A stretch of DNA of 15,460 nt from an uncultured Ruminococcus sp. (lineage in GTDB: Bacteria; Bacillota; Clostridia; Oscillospirales; Ruminococcaceae), in assembly GCA_900556055.1 (NCBI GenBank), contig USNJ01000027.1:1-15460 (forward strand), written 5' to 3'. A model generated the notes under the pieces. That model had not been told where the DNA came from. It worked only from the letters and a program-made list of their open reading frames with translations, and did no database searches. Made by a program: the position numbers and the translations under genes. Positions 1 through 4,697 of this stretch are shown here, in pieces. How positions within the stretch are numbered: position 1 is the stretch's first letter; each line of letters starts with the position of its first letter.

Positions 1-378
1 TGCATTAAGCTTGCCCGTTCCGCCGCTCTGTCCGTAGATGCTCAGCGTGCTGCTTTCGGGGAGATTTATTCCCTTTTGGGCATTAAGCGTGAAGCCGTCA
101 GTCAGTATAAGATGCACATCTCCGCTTATTTTGATCCTGTCACGTATTGTCACATCGCCCTTGACTGCATACTGACCGTTCGTAAGAGATGAAATAATAT
201 TCGCAGAATCGATCACCGTACATTCCGCAGTTTTTGTCTGCGGAATAAATTTGTTGTTTCCGACAGACACATAGTCGGTATATTCAACAGTTCTCTTATC
301 CGCCGCAAACGACCTTACGGGCGGCATAAAACAGAATATCATTGCCATTGCCGTGATGATACTTAACAGTTTCTTCAT
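1..378 (-). CDS. Exported cell-surface protein, N-terminal part (cut by window edge)
   Basis: The reading frame is open from the ATG at 378 to the window edge (126 codons), so only the N-terminus is seen. It begins MKKLLSIITAMAMIFCF, a typical Sec signal peptide (two lysines, hydrophobic core) with likely cleavage near SFAA/DK at residue 26. After it come short beta-strand-rich turns, with stretches such as VKGDVTIRDRIKISG and LPESSTLSIYGQSG. This style is common at the start of beta-helix or carbohydrate-binding-like domains of large clostridial surface proteins; that assignment is an inference. A purine-rich ribosome site (GAAGGGAAG) lies about 6 nt upstream of the ATG. A consensus promoter lies about 50 bp upstream, so the gene is transcribed on its own. 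The product may be secreted or wall-bound; the C-terminal sorting region is outside the window. Confidence 0.75.
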   Translation of the reverse strand, partial: MKKLLSIITAMAMIFCFMPPVRSFAADKRTVEYTDYVSVGNNKFIPQTKTAECTVIDSANIISSLTNGQYAVKGDVTIRDRIKISGDVHLILTDGFTLNAQKGINLPESSTLSIYGQSGGTGKLNA

Positions 379-425
379 ATATAGCTTCCCTTCTTCTCTC
401 TTTTCGTATTTGTACATTTATATAC

Positions 426-454
426 AGTATACATTACAACATTATATTTGTCAA
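426..454 (-). promoter_or_regulatory. Sigma-A promoter of the surface protein gene
   Basis: On the minus strand, TTGACA (454-449) and TATACT (431-426) are separated by exactly 17 bp. The predicted start is near 419, giving a leader of about 40 nt before the ATG at 378. The surrounding DNA is very AT-rich. Confidence 0.8.
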
Positions 455-489
455 GCAAAAATAACAATTTTATAACATATAGCAATATA

Positions 490-525
490 ATACTAAAAAC
501 CTATAATTCTAATGGTTTTTAGTAT
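490..525. repeat. 12-bp inverted repeat upstream of the surface gene promoter
   Basis: ATACTAAAAACC (490-501) is the exact reverse complement of GGTTTTTAGTAT (514-525), with a 12-bp AT-rich centre. It starts about 36 bp upstream of the -35 of the surface gene. There is no T-run on either side, so it does not look like a terminator. A regulator binding site is possible. Confidence 0.45.
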
Positions 526-530
526 AAAAT

Positions 531-553
531 AAAAAAGACCGCCTCAGGCAGTC
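531..553 (-). terminator. Distal intrinsic terminator of the tRNA operon
   Basis: Read on the minus strand, a 7-bp stem (GACTGCC/GGCGGTC, one G-U pair) with a 3-nt loop is followed directly by six T residues (536-531). It is the second of two terminators downstream of tRNA-Gly. Confidence 0.7.
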
Positions 554-583
554 AGGAAAAGTCAGATATGAATATAATTGCAT

Positions 584-612
584 AAAAAAACGCCGAGACT
601 ATTGCCTCAGCG
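584..612 (-). terminator. Proximal intrinsic terminator of the tRNA operon
   Basis: On the minus strand CGCTGAG and CTCGGCG pair over 7 bp (one G-U pair) around an 8-nt loop, followed by seven T residues (590-584). It lies about 100 nt after the tRNA-Gly 3' end. No gene is seen between this site and 711. Confidence 0.75.
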
Positions 613-710
613 GATTTTTTAATTTGATGCAGGACTTCATATCTTAATTGTGCGCAAGTAAAGAATAAGCCGATCATGTCACGGAGCCTGCGAACCCGTA
701 TAGAAAAAAG

Positions 711-786
711 TGGAGCGGATTACGGGGCTCGAACCCGCTACCTCCACCTTGGCAAGGTGGCGCTCTACCAGATGAGCTAAATCCGC
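711..786 (-). tRNA. tRNA-Gly (anticodon GCC)
   Basis: A 76-nt cloverleaf with acceptor GCGGATT/AATCCGC, anticodon loop TTGCCAA (anticodon GCC), T-loop TTCGAGC and encoded CCA. It is the last of four tRNAs in one minus-strand operon. Confidence 0.97.
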
Positions 787-792
787 ATCAAA

Positions 793-809
793 AAGCGCAG
801 TGTGCGCTT
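793..809. repeat. Spacer hairpin between tRNA-Phe and tRNA-Gly
   Basis: AAGCGCA and TGCGCTT form a perfect 7-bp stem with a 3-nt loop inside the 33-bp spacer. A short T-run follows on the minus strand, but the tRNA-Gly gene begins a few bases later. Confidence 0.5.
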
Positions 810-819
810 GATATTAAAT

Positions 820-895
820 TGGTGCCTCCGGACGGAATCGAACCATCGACACGGGGATTTTCAGTCCCCTGCTCTACCGACTGAGCTACAGAGGC
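820..895 (-). tRNA. tRNA-Phe (anticodon GAA)
   Basis: A 76-nt cloverleaf with acceptor GCCTCTG/CGGAGGC (one U-G pair), anticodon stem GGGGA/TCCCC around loop CTGAAAA (anticodon GAA), and encoded CCA. Third gene of the tRNA operon. Confidence 0.97.
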
Positions 896-898
896 ATC

Positions 899-930
899 AT
901 AATCGCTTTCACTATTGCAAAAACGATTAT
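899..930. repeat. Spacer inverted repeat between tRNA-Asp and tRNA-Phe
   Basis: ATAATCG (899-905) and CGATTAT (924-930) are perfect reverse complements separated by 18 bp. The repeat fills nearly the whole spacer between the two mature tRNA ends. Confidence 0.45.
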
Positions 931-1007
931 TGGCGACCTGGATGGGACTCGAACCCACGACCTCCGCCGTGACAGGGCGGCGTTCTAACCAGCTGAACTA
1001 CCAGGCC
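931..1007 (-). tRNA. tRNA-Asp (anticodon GTC)
   Basis: A 77-nt cloverleaf with acceptor GGCCTGG/CCAGGTC (one G-U pair), anticodon stem CCGCC/GGCGG around CTGTCAC (anticodon GTC), T-loop TTCGAGT and encoded CCA. Second gene of the tRNA operon. Confidence 0.97.
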
Positions 1008-1010
1008 ATG

Positions 1011-1033
1011 TTCCAACAGTCAAGCTGTTGGAA
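1011..1033. repeat. Spacer hairpin between tRNA-Val and tRNA-Asp
   Basis: TTCCAACAG (1011-1019) and CTGTTGGAA (1025-1033) form a perfect 9-bp stem with a 5-nt loop. The stem ends one base from the tRNA-Val CCA. Confidence 0.55.
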
Positions 1034-1034
1034 G

Positions 1035-1110
1035 TGGTGGAAACTATAGGGCTCGAACCTATGACCCTCTGCTTGTAAGGCAGATGCTCTCCCAGCTGAG
1101 CTAAGCTTCC
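1035..1110 (-). tRNA. tRNA-Val (anticodon TAC)
   Basis: A 76-nt cloverleaf with acceptor GGAAGCT/AGTTTCC (one G-U pair), anticodon stem TCTGC/GCAGA around CTTACAA (anticodon TAC), T-loop TTCGAGC and encoded CCA. It is the first gene of the operon, about 43 bp from the -10. Confidence 0.97.
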
Positions 1111-1152
1111 ATCTTTTCGCTGTCGTTATCACTCTCGTTTGACGACTTTTAT

Positions 1153-1181
1153 ATCTTACACTATTTTTGCATAAAAGTCAA
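1153..1181 (-). promoter_or_regulatory. Promoter of the Val-Asp-Phe-Gly tRNA operon
   Basis: On the minus strand TTGACT (1181-1176) and TAAGAT (1158-1153) are spaced by 17 bp, upstream of the first tRNA. The 1182-1292 interval to its right holds no further gene that I can support. Confidence 0.7.
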
Positions 1182-1292
1182 GCGTTTTTCTTCAAAAAAA
1201 CTCGTTTTGTAGGATTTCACATAGCATAGATTTGATAAATGCAGATTTCACAGCGTTTTGCACATATTATCGGCATATTAAAATCCGACGTA

Positions 1293-1321
1293 TTGACAAA
1301 TCATATCCCAAGATATATAAT
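1293..1321 (+). promoter_or_regulatory. Consensus promoter of the LysR-type regulator gene
   Basis: A perfect TTGACA (1293-1298), 17-bp spacer and perfect TATAAT (1316-1321). The predicted start is near 1328. Two short dyads overlap it: ATATC-N4-GATAT (1303-1316) and TTATC-GG-GATAA (1321-1332). A GGATATCC palindrome (1354-1361) overlaps the ribosome site. Confidence 0.85.
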
Positions 1322-1367
1322 TATCGGGATAAGCATAAATAAATATTATGAAAGGATATCCCCCGAA

Positions 1368-2246
1368 ATGGAGCTTACACAACTGAAATATTTCTGTGCG
1401 GCAGCCGAAAATCAGCATATCACAAAGACGGCGGAGCTTCTGCACATCGCCCAGCCTGCGCTTTCGCAGTCTATACACCGCCTTGAAAAGGAGCTTGGCG
1501 TGCCGCTTTTTGCCTCAAGGGGACGCAACATCGTGCTGACCGAATACGGTGAATACCTGAAAAACAGGCTTTCGCCGTTAATAGCGTCGATCGACCGCAT
1601 TCCCGAGGAGCTTAAAAGCATGGCAAATCCCGAGGTCAGGACGATAAACATGAACGTACTTGCGGCATCAACGCTTGTGACGGCGGCTATGATCGGCTAC
1701 AAAAAGGAGCACCGCAGCATAAATTTCCGCCTCTCGCAGACGGGCAGCAGCGAAGTCGGCGACATAACCGTATCCACAAGATTTTCCGACAGACACCCCG
1801 CCGAAACAGCCGAATTCAGCCGTGTATTCACCGAGGATATCTACATCGCCGTACCCGCAGGAAGCCGCTGGGACGGGCTTTCCGCAGTCGATCTCACGGA
1901 TTTTGCGGGCGAGGACATAATCAGTCTGGCAGGCTCGAAGCAGTTTCGCTGCATATGCGACAAGCTCTGTATGCAGTCGGGATTTGCGCCGAACATCGTG
2001 TTTGAGAGCGACAGCCCCGCCGCCGTACGCAATTTTGTAGCCGCAGGACTGGGTGCTGCATTCTGGCCGCAGTACACATGGGGAAATCCCGATACATCGG
2101 GCATGATCCTTCTGCCGATACGCAGCCCGCAGTGCCGCCGTGACATTTTCATCTCCCTGAATGACGCAAAGAAGGACGTTCCCGAGGTCAGGGAGTTCTA
2201 CGATTTTCTTGTTGAGCATTTTGAAAGCCTTGGCGCAGATGCGTGA
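1368..2246 (+). CDS. LysR-family transcriptional regulator
   Basis: A 292-residue protein of normal LysR-family length. Residues 1-60 form the winged helix-turn-helix (MELTQLKYFCAAAEN, then AELLHIAQPALSQSIHRLEK and PLFASRGRNIVLTEYG). The rest is the usual two-lobed effector-binding domain, including FVAAGLGAAFWPQ near residue 230. The frame is open upstream to 1239, but I chose the ATG at 1368 because the perfect promoter at 1293-1321 lies inside that extension, an AGGA ribosome site sits 11 nt before 1368, and LysR proteins begin with this motif. LysR regulators usually control a divergent neighbour; here the divergent neighbour is a tRNA operon, so the target is unknown. Dyads in its own promoter suggest autoregulation. 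The effector cannot be deduced. Confidence 0.93.
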   Translation: MELTQLKYFCAAAENQHITKTAELLHIAQPALSQSIHRLEKELGVPLFASRGRNIVLTEYGEYLKNRLSPLIASIDRIPEELKSMANPEVRTINMNVLAASTLVTAAMIGYKKEHRSINFRLSQTGSSEVGDITVSTRFSDRHPAETAEFSRVFTEDIYIAVPAGSRWDGLSAVDLTDFAGEDIISLAGSKQFRCICDKLCMQSGFAPNIVFESDSPAAVRNFVAAGLGAAFWPQYTWGNPDTSGMILLPIRSPQCRRDIFISLNDAKKDVPEVREFYDFLVEHFESLGADA

Positions 2247-2296
2247 TATCCGCCTTGTGCAATATGCAGATTTTTCCGTTTAATATAGTATAGCTA

Positions 2297-2325
2297 TTGA
2301 CATCTGATAAAATGTATGATATTAT
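2297..2325 (+). promoter_or_regulatory. Promoter of the XRE-type membrane regulator gene
   Basis: TTGACA (2297-2302), 17-bp spacer and TATTAT (2320-2325), with a predicted start near 2332. It separates this gene from the LysR gene. No terminator is visible between the two genes. Confidence 0.75.
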
Positions 2326-2341
2326 ATAACGTACAATATCA
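2317..2341. promoter_or_regulatory. Probable operator over the -10 and start site
   Basis: TGATATT (2317-2323) and AATATCA (2335-2341) are perfect reverse complements with an 11-bp centre. The dyad covers the -10 and the predicted start and touches the ribosome site (AAGGGGG, 2341-2347). This is a classic position for autorepression by an XRE regulator; that function is inferred. Confidence 0.45.
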
Positions 2342-2357
2342 AGGGGGCTTTATTGTT

Positions 2358-3143
2358 ATGAACGGGACTTTCGGGGAAAAACTTTTTATATTAAGGAAAC
2401 AGCACGGCTACACGCCCGAGGAGCTTGAGATGCTCGCAGACGTTTCAAGGGACGATATCATGCGCTGGGAGCGTGGTGAAGGCATGCCGACGGGCAATGA
2501 TATATCCCGTCTTGCGCAGGTGTTCGGCGTGTCCGCAGATGAGCTTGCAGACGGCGGATCGGACGGCATCGTGAACAAGGCGGTAAGGATAGTTTCCGAC
2601 ACTATGGCTGATATAGGGAACAAGGCTGCCGAAAAGATCTCGGGAAATATCCCGAAAACAGGCTATGCAGAGCCGTCCGACAGACCGAACATCAACATAG
2701 AAACAGCTCCCGACAGCAACACGGAGGTCGGCTTCAGCTTCGGCACCGACCTTATCGACGGAAATGCGCCCGAGCCGTATATCCCGAAAAAAGAGCCGAA
2801 CTGGAAGGCACTCTATGCGTTCCCGATATATGCGGCAGCGATCGCAGCGATGATGCTGATGGGCTTCTGGTGGAACGCTTGGTCATGGAGCTGGCTCGCA
2901 ATACTCGGCATACCGCTTTATTACACAACGATCGCAATGCTGCACAAGCGCACACCCGCAGCATTCTGCTATCCCGTGCTGATGGTCATATTGCAGATGA
3001 TCGGCGGCTTCTGGTTCGACAGATGGGAAACAAGCTGGCTGTGGTATCTGACGATACCTTTTTACTACACAACGATAGTGCCGTATCTGAAAAAGCACAT
3101 AAAGTATTTCAGGCGCGGCAGGGATAAGGATAATAATAAATAG
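2358..3143 (+). CDS. XRE-type helix-turn-helix regulator with duplicated membrane domain
   Basis: A 261-residue protein. Residues 1-60 are a Cro/C1-type helix-turn-helix (FGEKLFILRKQHGYTPEELE, then RDDIMRWERGEGMP and ISRLAQVFGVSADELA). A polar linker of about 85 residues follows. From about residue 149 there are roughly four hydrophobic segments arranged as two copies of one unit: FWW..WSWSWLAILGIPLYYTTI (about 170-192) and FWF..WETSWLWYLTIPFYYTTI (about 218-240), 48 residues apart. The C-terminus is basic (KKHIKYFRRGRDKD), fitting a cytoplasmic tail. I start at the ATG at 2358 because of the AAGGGGG ribosome site 10 nt upstream; the frame is open to 2316, but those codons lie within the promoter. 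The layout suggests a membrane-tethered DNA-binding protein that senses the envelope. I cannot name its signal or targets. Confidence 0.88.
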   Translation: MNGTFGEKLFILRKQHGYTPEELEMLADVSRDDIMRWERGEGMPTGNDISRLAQVFGVSADELADGGSDGIVNKAVRIVSDTMADIGNKAAEKISGNIPKTGYAEPSDRPNINIETAPDSNTEVGFSFGTDLIDGNAPEPYIPKKEPNWKALYAFPIYAAAIAAMMLMGFWWNAWSWSWLAILGIPLYYTTIAMLHKRTPAAFCYPVLMVILQMIGGFWFDRWETSWLWYLTIPFYYTTIVPYLKKHIKYFRRGRDKDNNK

Positions 3144-3151
3144 TCCGTACT

Positions 3152-3233
3152 CAACAACTGCCCATCGGGCAGTTGTTGGCTGAAAATCCTGTAATACAGG
3201 ATTTTCAGCGGCACAAATCAAAGATTTGTGCCG
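3152..3233. repeat. Three consecutive perfect hairpins
   Basis: Three perfect palindromes stand almost end to end just after the XRE gene. The first is a 12-bp stem CAACAACTGCCC (3152-3163) with 3167-3178 and a 3-nt loop. The second is a 15-bp stem beginning GCTGAAAATCC (3179-3193) with 3195-3209. The third is an 11-bp stem CGGCACAAATC (3209-3219) with 3223-3233. None is followed by a clear T-run. The motif CAACAACTG returns in the next element (3322 and, inverted, 3376), so the two clusters look related. Confidence 0.75.
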
Positions 3234-3243
3234 TACTACCTGA

Positions 3244-3388
3244 TTAATGTCTGCTTTTGCCGCCGCTAACGGGCGGCAAGGTGCAAGGATTTTTGGCTAA
3301 ATCGCCAAAAATCCTTGCACCCAACAACTGAAAAAGCACTCCGAAGCAAAGCTTCTACGCACTTTTTCAGTTGTTGAGCAGACATTAA
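3244..3388. repeat. 145-bp multi-branched palindromic element
   Basis: The ends are 12-bp perfect inverted repeats, TTAATGTCTGCT (3244-3255) and AGCAGACATTAA (3377-3388). Inside them are three further stems in a row: TTGCCGCC (3257-3264) with 3272-3279; a 17-bp stem starting GTGCAAGGATT (3281-3297) with 3304-3320; and a 15-bp stem CAACAACTGAAAAAG (3322-3336) with 3362-3376, whose loop holds GAAGC/GCTTC (3343-3355). No coding frame accounts for it. It resembles a non-autonomous miniature element or a REP-like structured repeat; no transposase is nearby. Confidence 0.7.
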
Positions 3389-3390
3389 AT

Positions 3391-3428
3391 AAAAACAGGC
3401 GTTTGAAGAAGTTTCAAACGCCTGTTTT
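3391..3428 (-). terminator. Terminator of the zeta-toxin-like gene (duplicated copy)
   Basis: A 16-bp perfect stem (3392-3407 with 3413-3428) and a 5-nt loop. On the minus strand it ends in TTTT and continues TATTT, a good intrinsic terminator. From 3394 on it is identical to the hairpin after tRNA-Thr. Confidence 0.8.
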
Positions 3429-3458
3429 GCGTGGAGCTTGTGACGGGACTCGAACCTG
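3394..3458. repeat. 65-bp direct repeat, left copy (att-like)
   Basis: These 65 bases are identical to 4086-4150. They hold the terminator hairpin and the last 27 nt of the tRNA-Thr gene. Identity stops sharply at both ends, at 3393 against 4085 and 3459 against 4151. The intact tRNA is at the other copy. Confidence 0.9.
3432..3458 (-). pseudogene. tRNA-Thr 3'-end fragment
   Basis: The last 27 nt of tRNA-Thr: the inner part of the T-arm, the 3' acceptor strand, the discriminator and CCA, on the minus strand. No 5' part of a tRNA precedes it; instead the stop codon of the zeta-toxin-like gene (3463-3465) lies 4 bp away. Confidence 0.85.
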
Positions 3459-3462
3459 TCTT

Positions 3463-4026
3463 TTATCTGTTTGCCAAATATGCCTTTAAAAGTTTCAGCC
3501 AATCGGGAATATAATCGCCGCCGAAAATGATATTGCCGTTCCGATACTCTCCCACATCGACAAAGCCGTTCTCATTGTCATAGAAATGAACCTCATCACA
3601 ATAAGGAAGTATGCAGATCAGATCTTCAAAACGCTTCTCATAACGCCGCCTTACGTCCTCGGACGGAATATCGTGACCGCCCTTTCTCACACGGTTGCTT
3701 ATGCGGCTTATGCTCTCCTCTGCGGAGCTTATGCCGACATAGTACAGGCGGATATAATAATTCTTCTCACGGGCTGAATTGATCGTGCGCAGTGTTTTTT
3801 TGCCCGACAGCGTTGTTTCCTGCGTGAAATTCACACCTTTTTCAAGGCAGTCATTTATGATCCGTACAGCCTCCCTGCCGCCTTTTAGCTTGTTACCGCC
3901 CTGCTTTGCGGTCAGGCTGTCCGTATCTACAACAATACCAAGATCATTGTGTTCACCGACCAGAACGCCTGTCAGACTGCTTTTGCCTGCGCCGTTCACG
4001 CCGCCGATTATGGTATATTTCTTCAT
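3463..4026 (-). CDS. Zeta-toxin-like P-loop kinase
   Basis: A 187-residue protein. It opens with a Walker A motif, GGVNGAGKSS (8-17), followed by IVVDTDSL with aspartates at 34 and 36, ETTLSG (70-75), a YYIRLYYVG strand, and RVRKGGHDIP (112-121) before RRRYEKRFEDL. This order is typical of stand-alone zeta-toxin/AAA_33 family proteins, which phosphorylate small substrates; epsilon-zeta toxins phosphorylate UDP-N-acetylglucosamine. The substrate here is unknown. The start at 4026 has a GGGAG ribosome site 9 nt upstream. No epsilon-like antitoxin is adjacent. The gene fills the interval between two 65-bp repeats derived from tRNA-Thr, ending 4 bp from one. I see no strong promoter of its own; read-through from the tRNA-Thr promoter is possible. 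Confidence 0.88.
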   Translation of the reverse strand: MKKYTIIGGVNGAGKSSLTGVLVGEHNDLGIVVDTDSLTAKQGGNKLKGGREAVRIINDCLEKGVNFTQETTLSGKKTLRTINSAREKNYYIRLYYVGISSAEESISRISNRVRKGGHDIPSEDVRRRYEKRFEDLICILPYCDEVHFYDNENGFVDVGEYRNGNIIFGGDYIPDWLKLLKAYLANR

Positions 4027-4072
4027 TTTATCACGCTCCCGTTATGAATGTCAGCGATATGATCTTTATCAT

Positions 4073-4118
4073 AAAAAAGTAAAACAACAGGCGTTTGAAG
4101 AAGTTTCAAACGCCTGTT
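4073..4118 (-). terminator. Terminator after tRNA-Thr
   Basis: A 14-bp stem (4086-4099 with 4105-4118) belonging to the right 65-bp repeat. On the minus strand its T-tract is interrupted (GTTTTACTTTTTT), so it may be leakier than the left copy and allow read-through into the kinase gene. Confidence 0.6.
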
Positions 4119-4150
4119 TTGCGTGGAGCTTGTGACGGGACTCGAACCTG
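4086..4150. repeat. 65-bp direct repeat, right copy (within tRNA-Thr)
   Basis: Identical to 3394-3458. It covers the tRNA-Thr terminator and the 3' 27 nt of the intact tRNA, offset by 692 bp from the left copy. Confidence 0.9.
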
Positions 4151-4199
4151 CGACCTGCTCATTACGAATGAGCTGCACTACCAACTGTGCTACACAAGC
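4124..4199 (-). tRNA. tRNA-Thr (anticodon CGT)
   Basis: A 76-nt cloverleaf with acceptor GCTTGTG/CACAAGC, D-stem GCAC/GTGC, anticodon stem GCTCA/TGAGC around TTCGTAA (anticodon CGT, reading ACG), T-loop TTCGAGT and encoded CCA. The T-stem has an A-C mismatch (A51 with C63); both bases lie in the duplicated 65-bp segment and are the same in the fragment copy. Confidence 0.95.
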
Positions 4200-4226
4200 A
4201 TATAAGCGGAACAATACCGCTTATAT
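4200..4226. repeat. 10-bp inverted repeat at the tRNA-Thr start site
   Basis: ATATAAGCGG (4200-4209) and CCGCTTATAT (4217-4226) pair perfectly with a 7-nt loop. It lies between the -10 and the mature tRNA 5' end and abuts both. Confidence 0.55.
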
Positions 4227-4255
4227 ATTATACTACACCTTAATGCAAATGTCAA
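4227..4255 (-). promoter_or_regulatory. Consensus promoter of tRNA-Thr
   Basis: On the minus strand a perfect TTGACA (4255-4250), 17-bp spacer and perfect TATAAT (4232-4227). It starts 9 bp after the stop codon of the upstream membrane-protein gene. Confidence 0.88.
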
Positions 4256-4264
4256 GAAAAAGTT

Positions 4265-4678
4265 TTACTCGGCTGCGGTTTCTGCGTTACGGCTGTTGAC
4301 CTTTGCATAGAACCAGTCGTCCAGTGCTTCCTTTGATATTGAATATCCGCCTGTGCTGTTCTGGATATACTCTGTGATCTCGCCGCTCTTTATAAGGTTC
4401 ACTACCTCTGTCGAGCTTGAAAGATTGAGATATTCAGCCGCTTCGGTATCCGTGAGATACGTTCTCTGCGTTGTTCCCGTAACATTTATGCTCGATGGGA
4501 CAGACATCGTTGATGCAAACTGAGTCTGCGTGATGGTATTGTTGAGCTTAGTCAGCTTTCCTGCGATATTTCCCGATGCGATTATAAGGCACACGCCGAT
4601 TATCACCGAGCCTGTGATGGTCGGGCTGATGAGTGCAGGTCTGCTCTGCGGTCTGGCTGCCGGTCTTTTCTGATCCAT
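4265..4678 (-). CDS. Membrane-anchored protein with excisionase-like winged-helix domain
   Basis: A 137-residue protein. The basic N-terminus (MDQKRPAARPQSRP) is followed by one hydrophobic segment at about 20-37 (ITGSVIIGVCLIIASG), a polar threonine/serine/asparagine-rich linker (43-72), and a domain at 73-126 (TYLTDTEAAEYLNLSSSTEV, VNLIKSGEI, GGYSISKEALDDWFYAK) resembling the HTH_17/excisionase fold. The positive-inside rule puts the N-terminus in the cytoplasm and the DNA-binding-like fold outside, so that fold may not bind DNA here. The start at 4678 has a GGAGG ribosome site 8 nt upstream; the frame is open to 4792, but that part overlaps the end of addA. The gene starts 19 nt after the addA stop and probably shares its transcript. 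Function unknown. Confidence 0.82.
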   Translation of the reverse strand: MDQKRPAARPQSRPALISPTITGSVIIGVCLIIASGNIAGKLTKLNNTITQTQFASTMSVPSSINVTGTTQRTYLTDTEAAEYLNLSSSTEVVNLIKSGEITEYIQNSTGGYSISKEALDDWFYAKVNSRNAETAAE

Positions 4679-4697
4679 TTTACATTCCTCCGTCCTG

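Noticed and set aside
1239..1367. N-terminal extension of the LysR frame
   Set aside because: It contains the consensus promoter and lacks a ribosome site; LysR proteins start at the motif found at 1368.
3152..3178. Terminator of the XRE gene
   Set aside because: The stem is strong, but no T-run follows on the plus strand.
3152..3388. CRISPR array
   Set aside because: The repeats are inverted hairpins of different sequence, not regularly spaced direct repeats with unique spacers.
3266..3502. 78-codon minus-strand frame through the palindromes
   Set aside because: It reads through hairpins and the tRNA fragment and overlaps the end of the kinase gene; no ribosome site.
4023..4214. 63-codon minus-strand frame over tRNA-Thr
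   Set aside because: It is the translation of the tRNA gene and its flanks.
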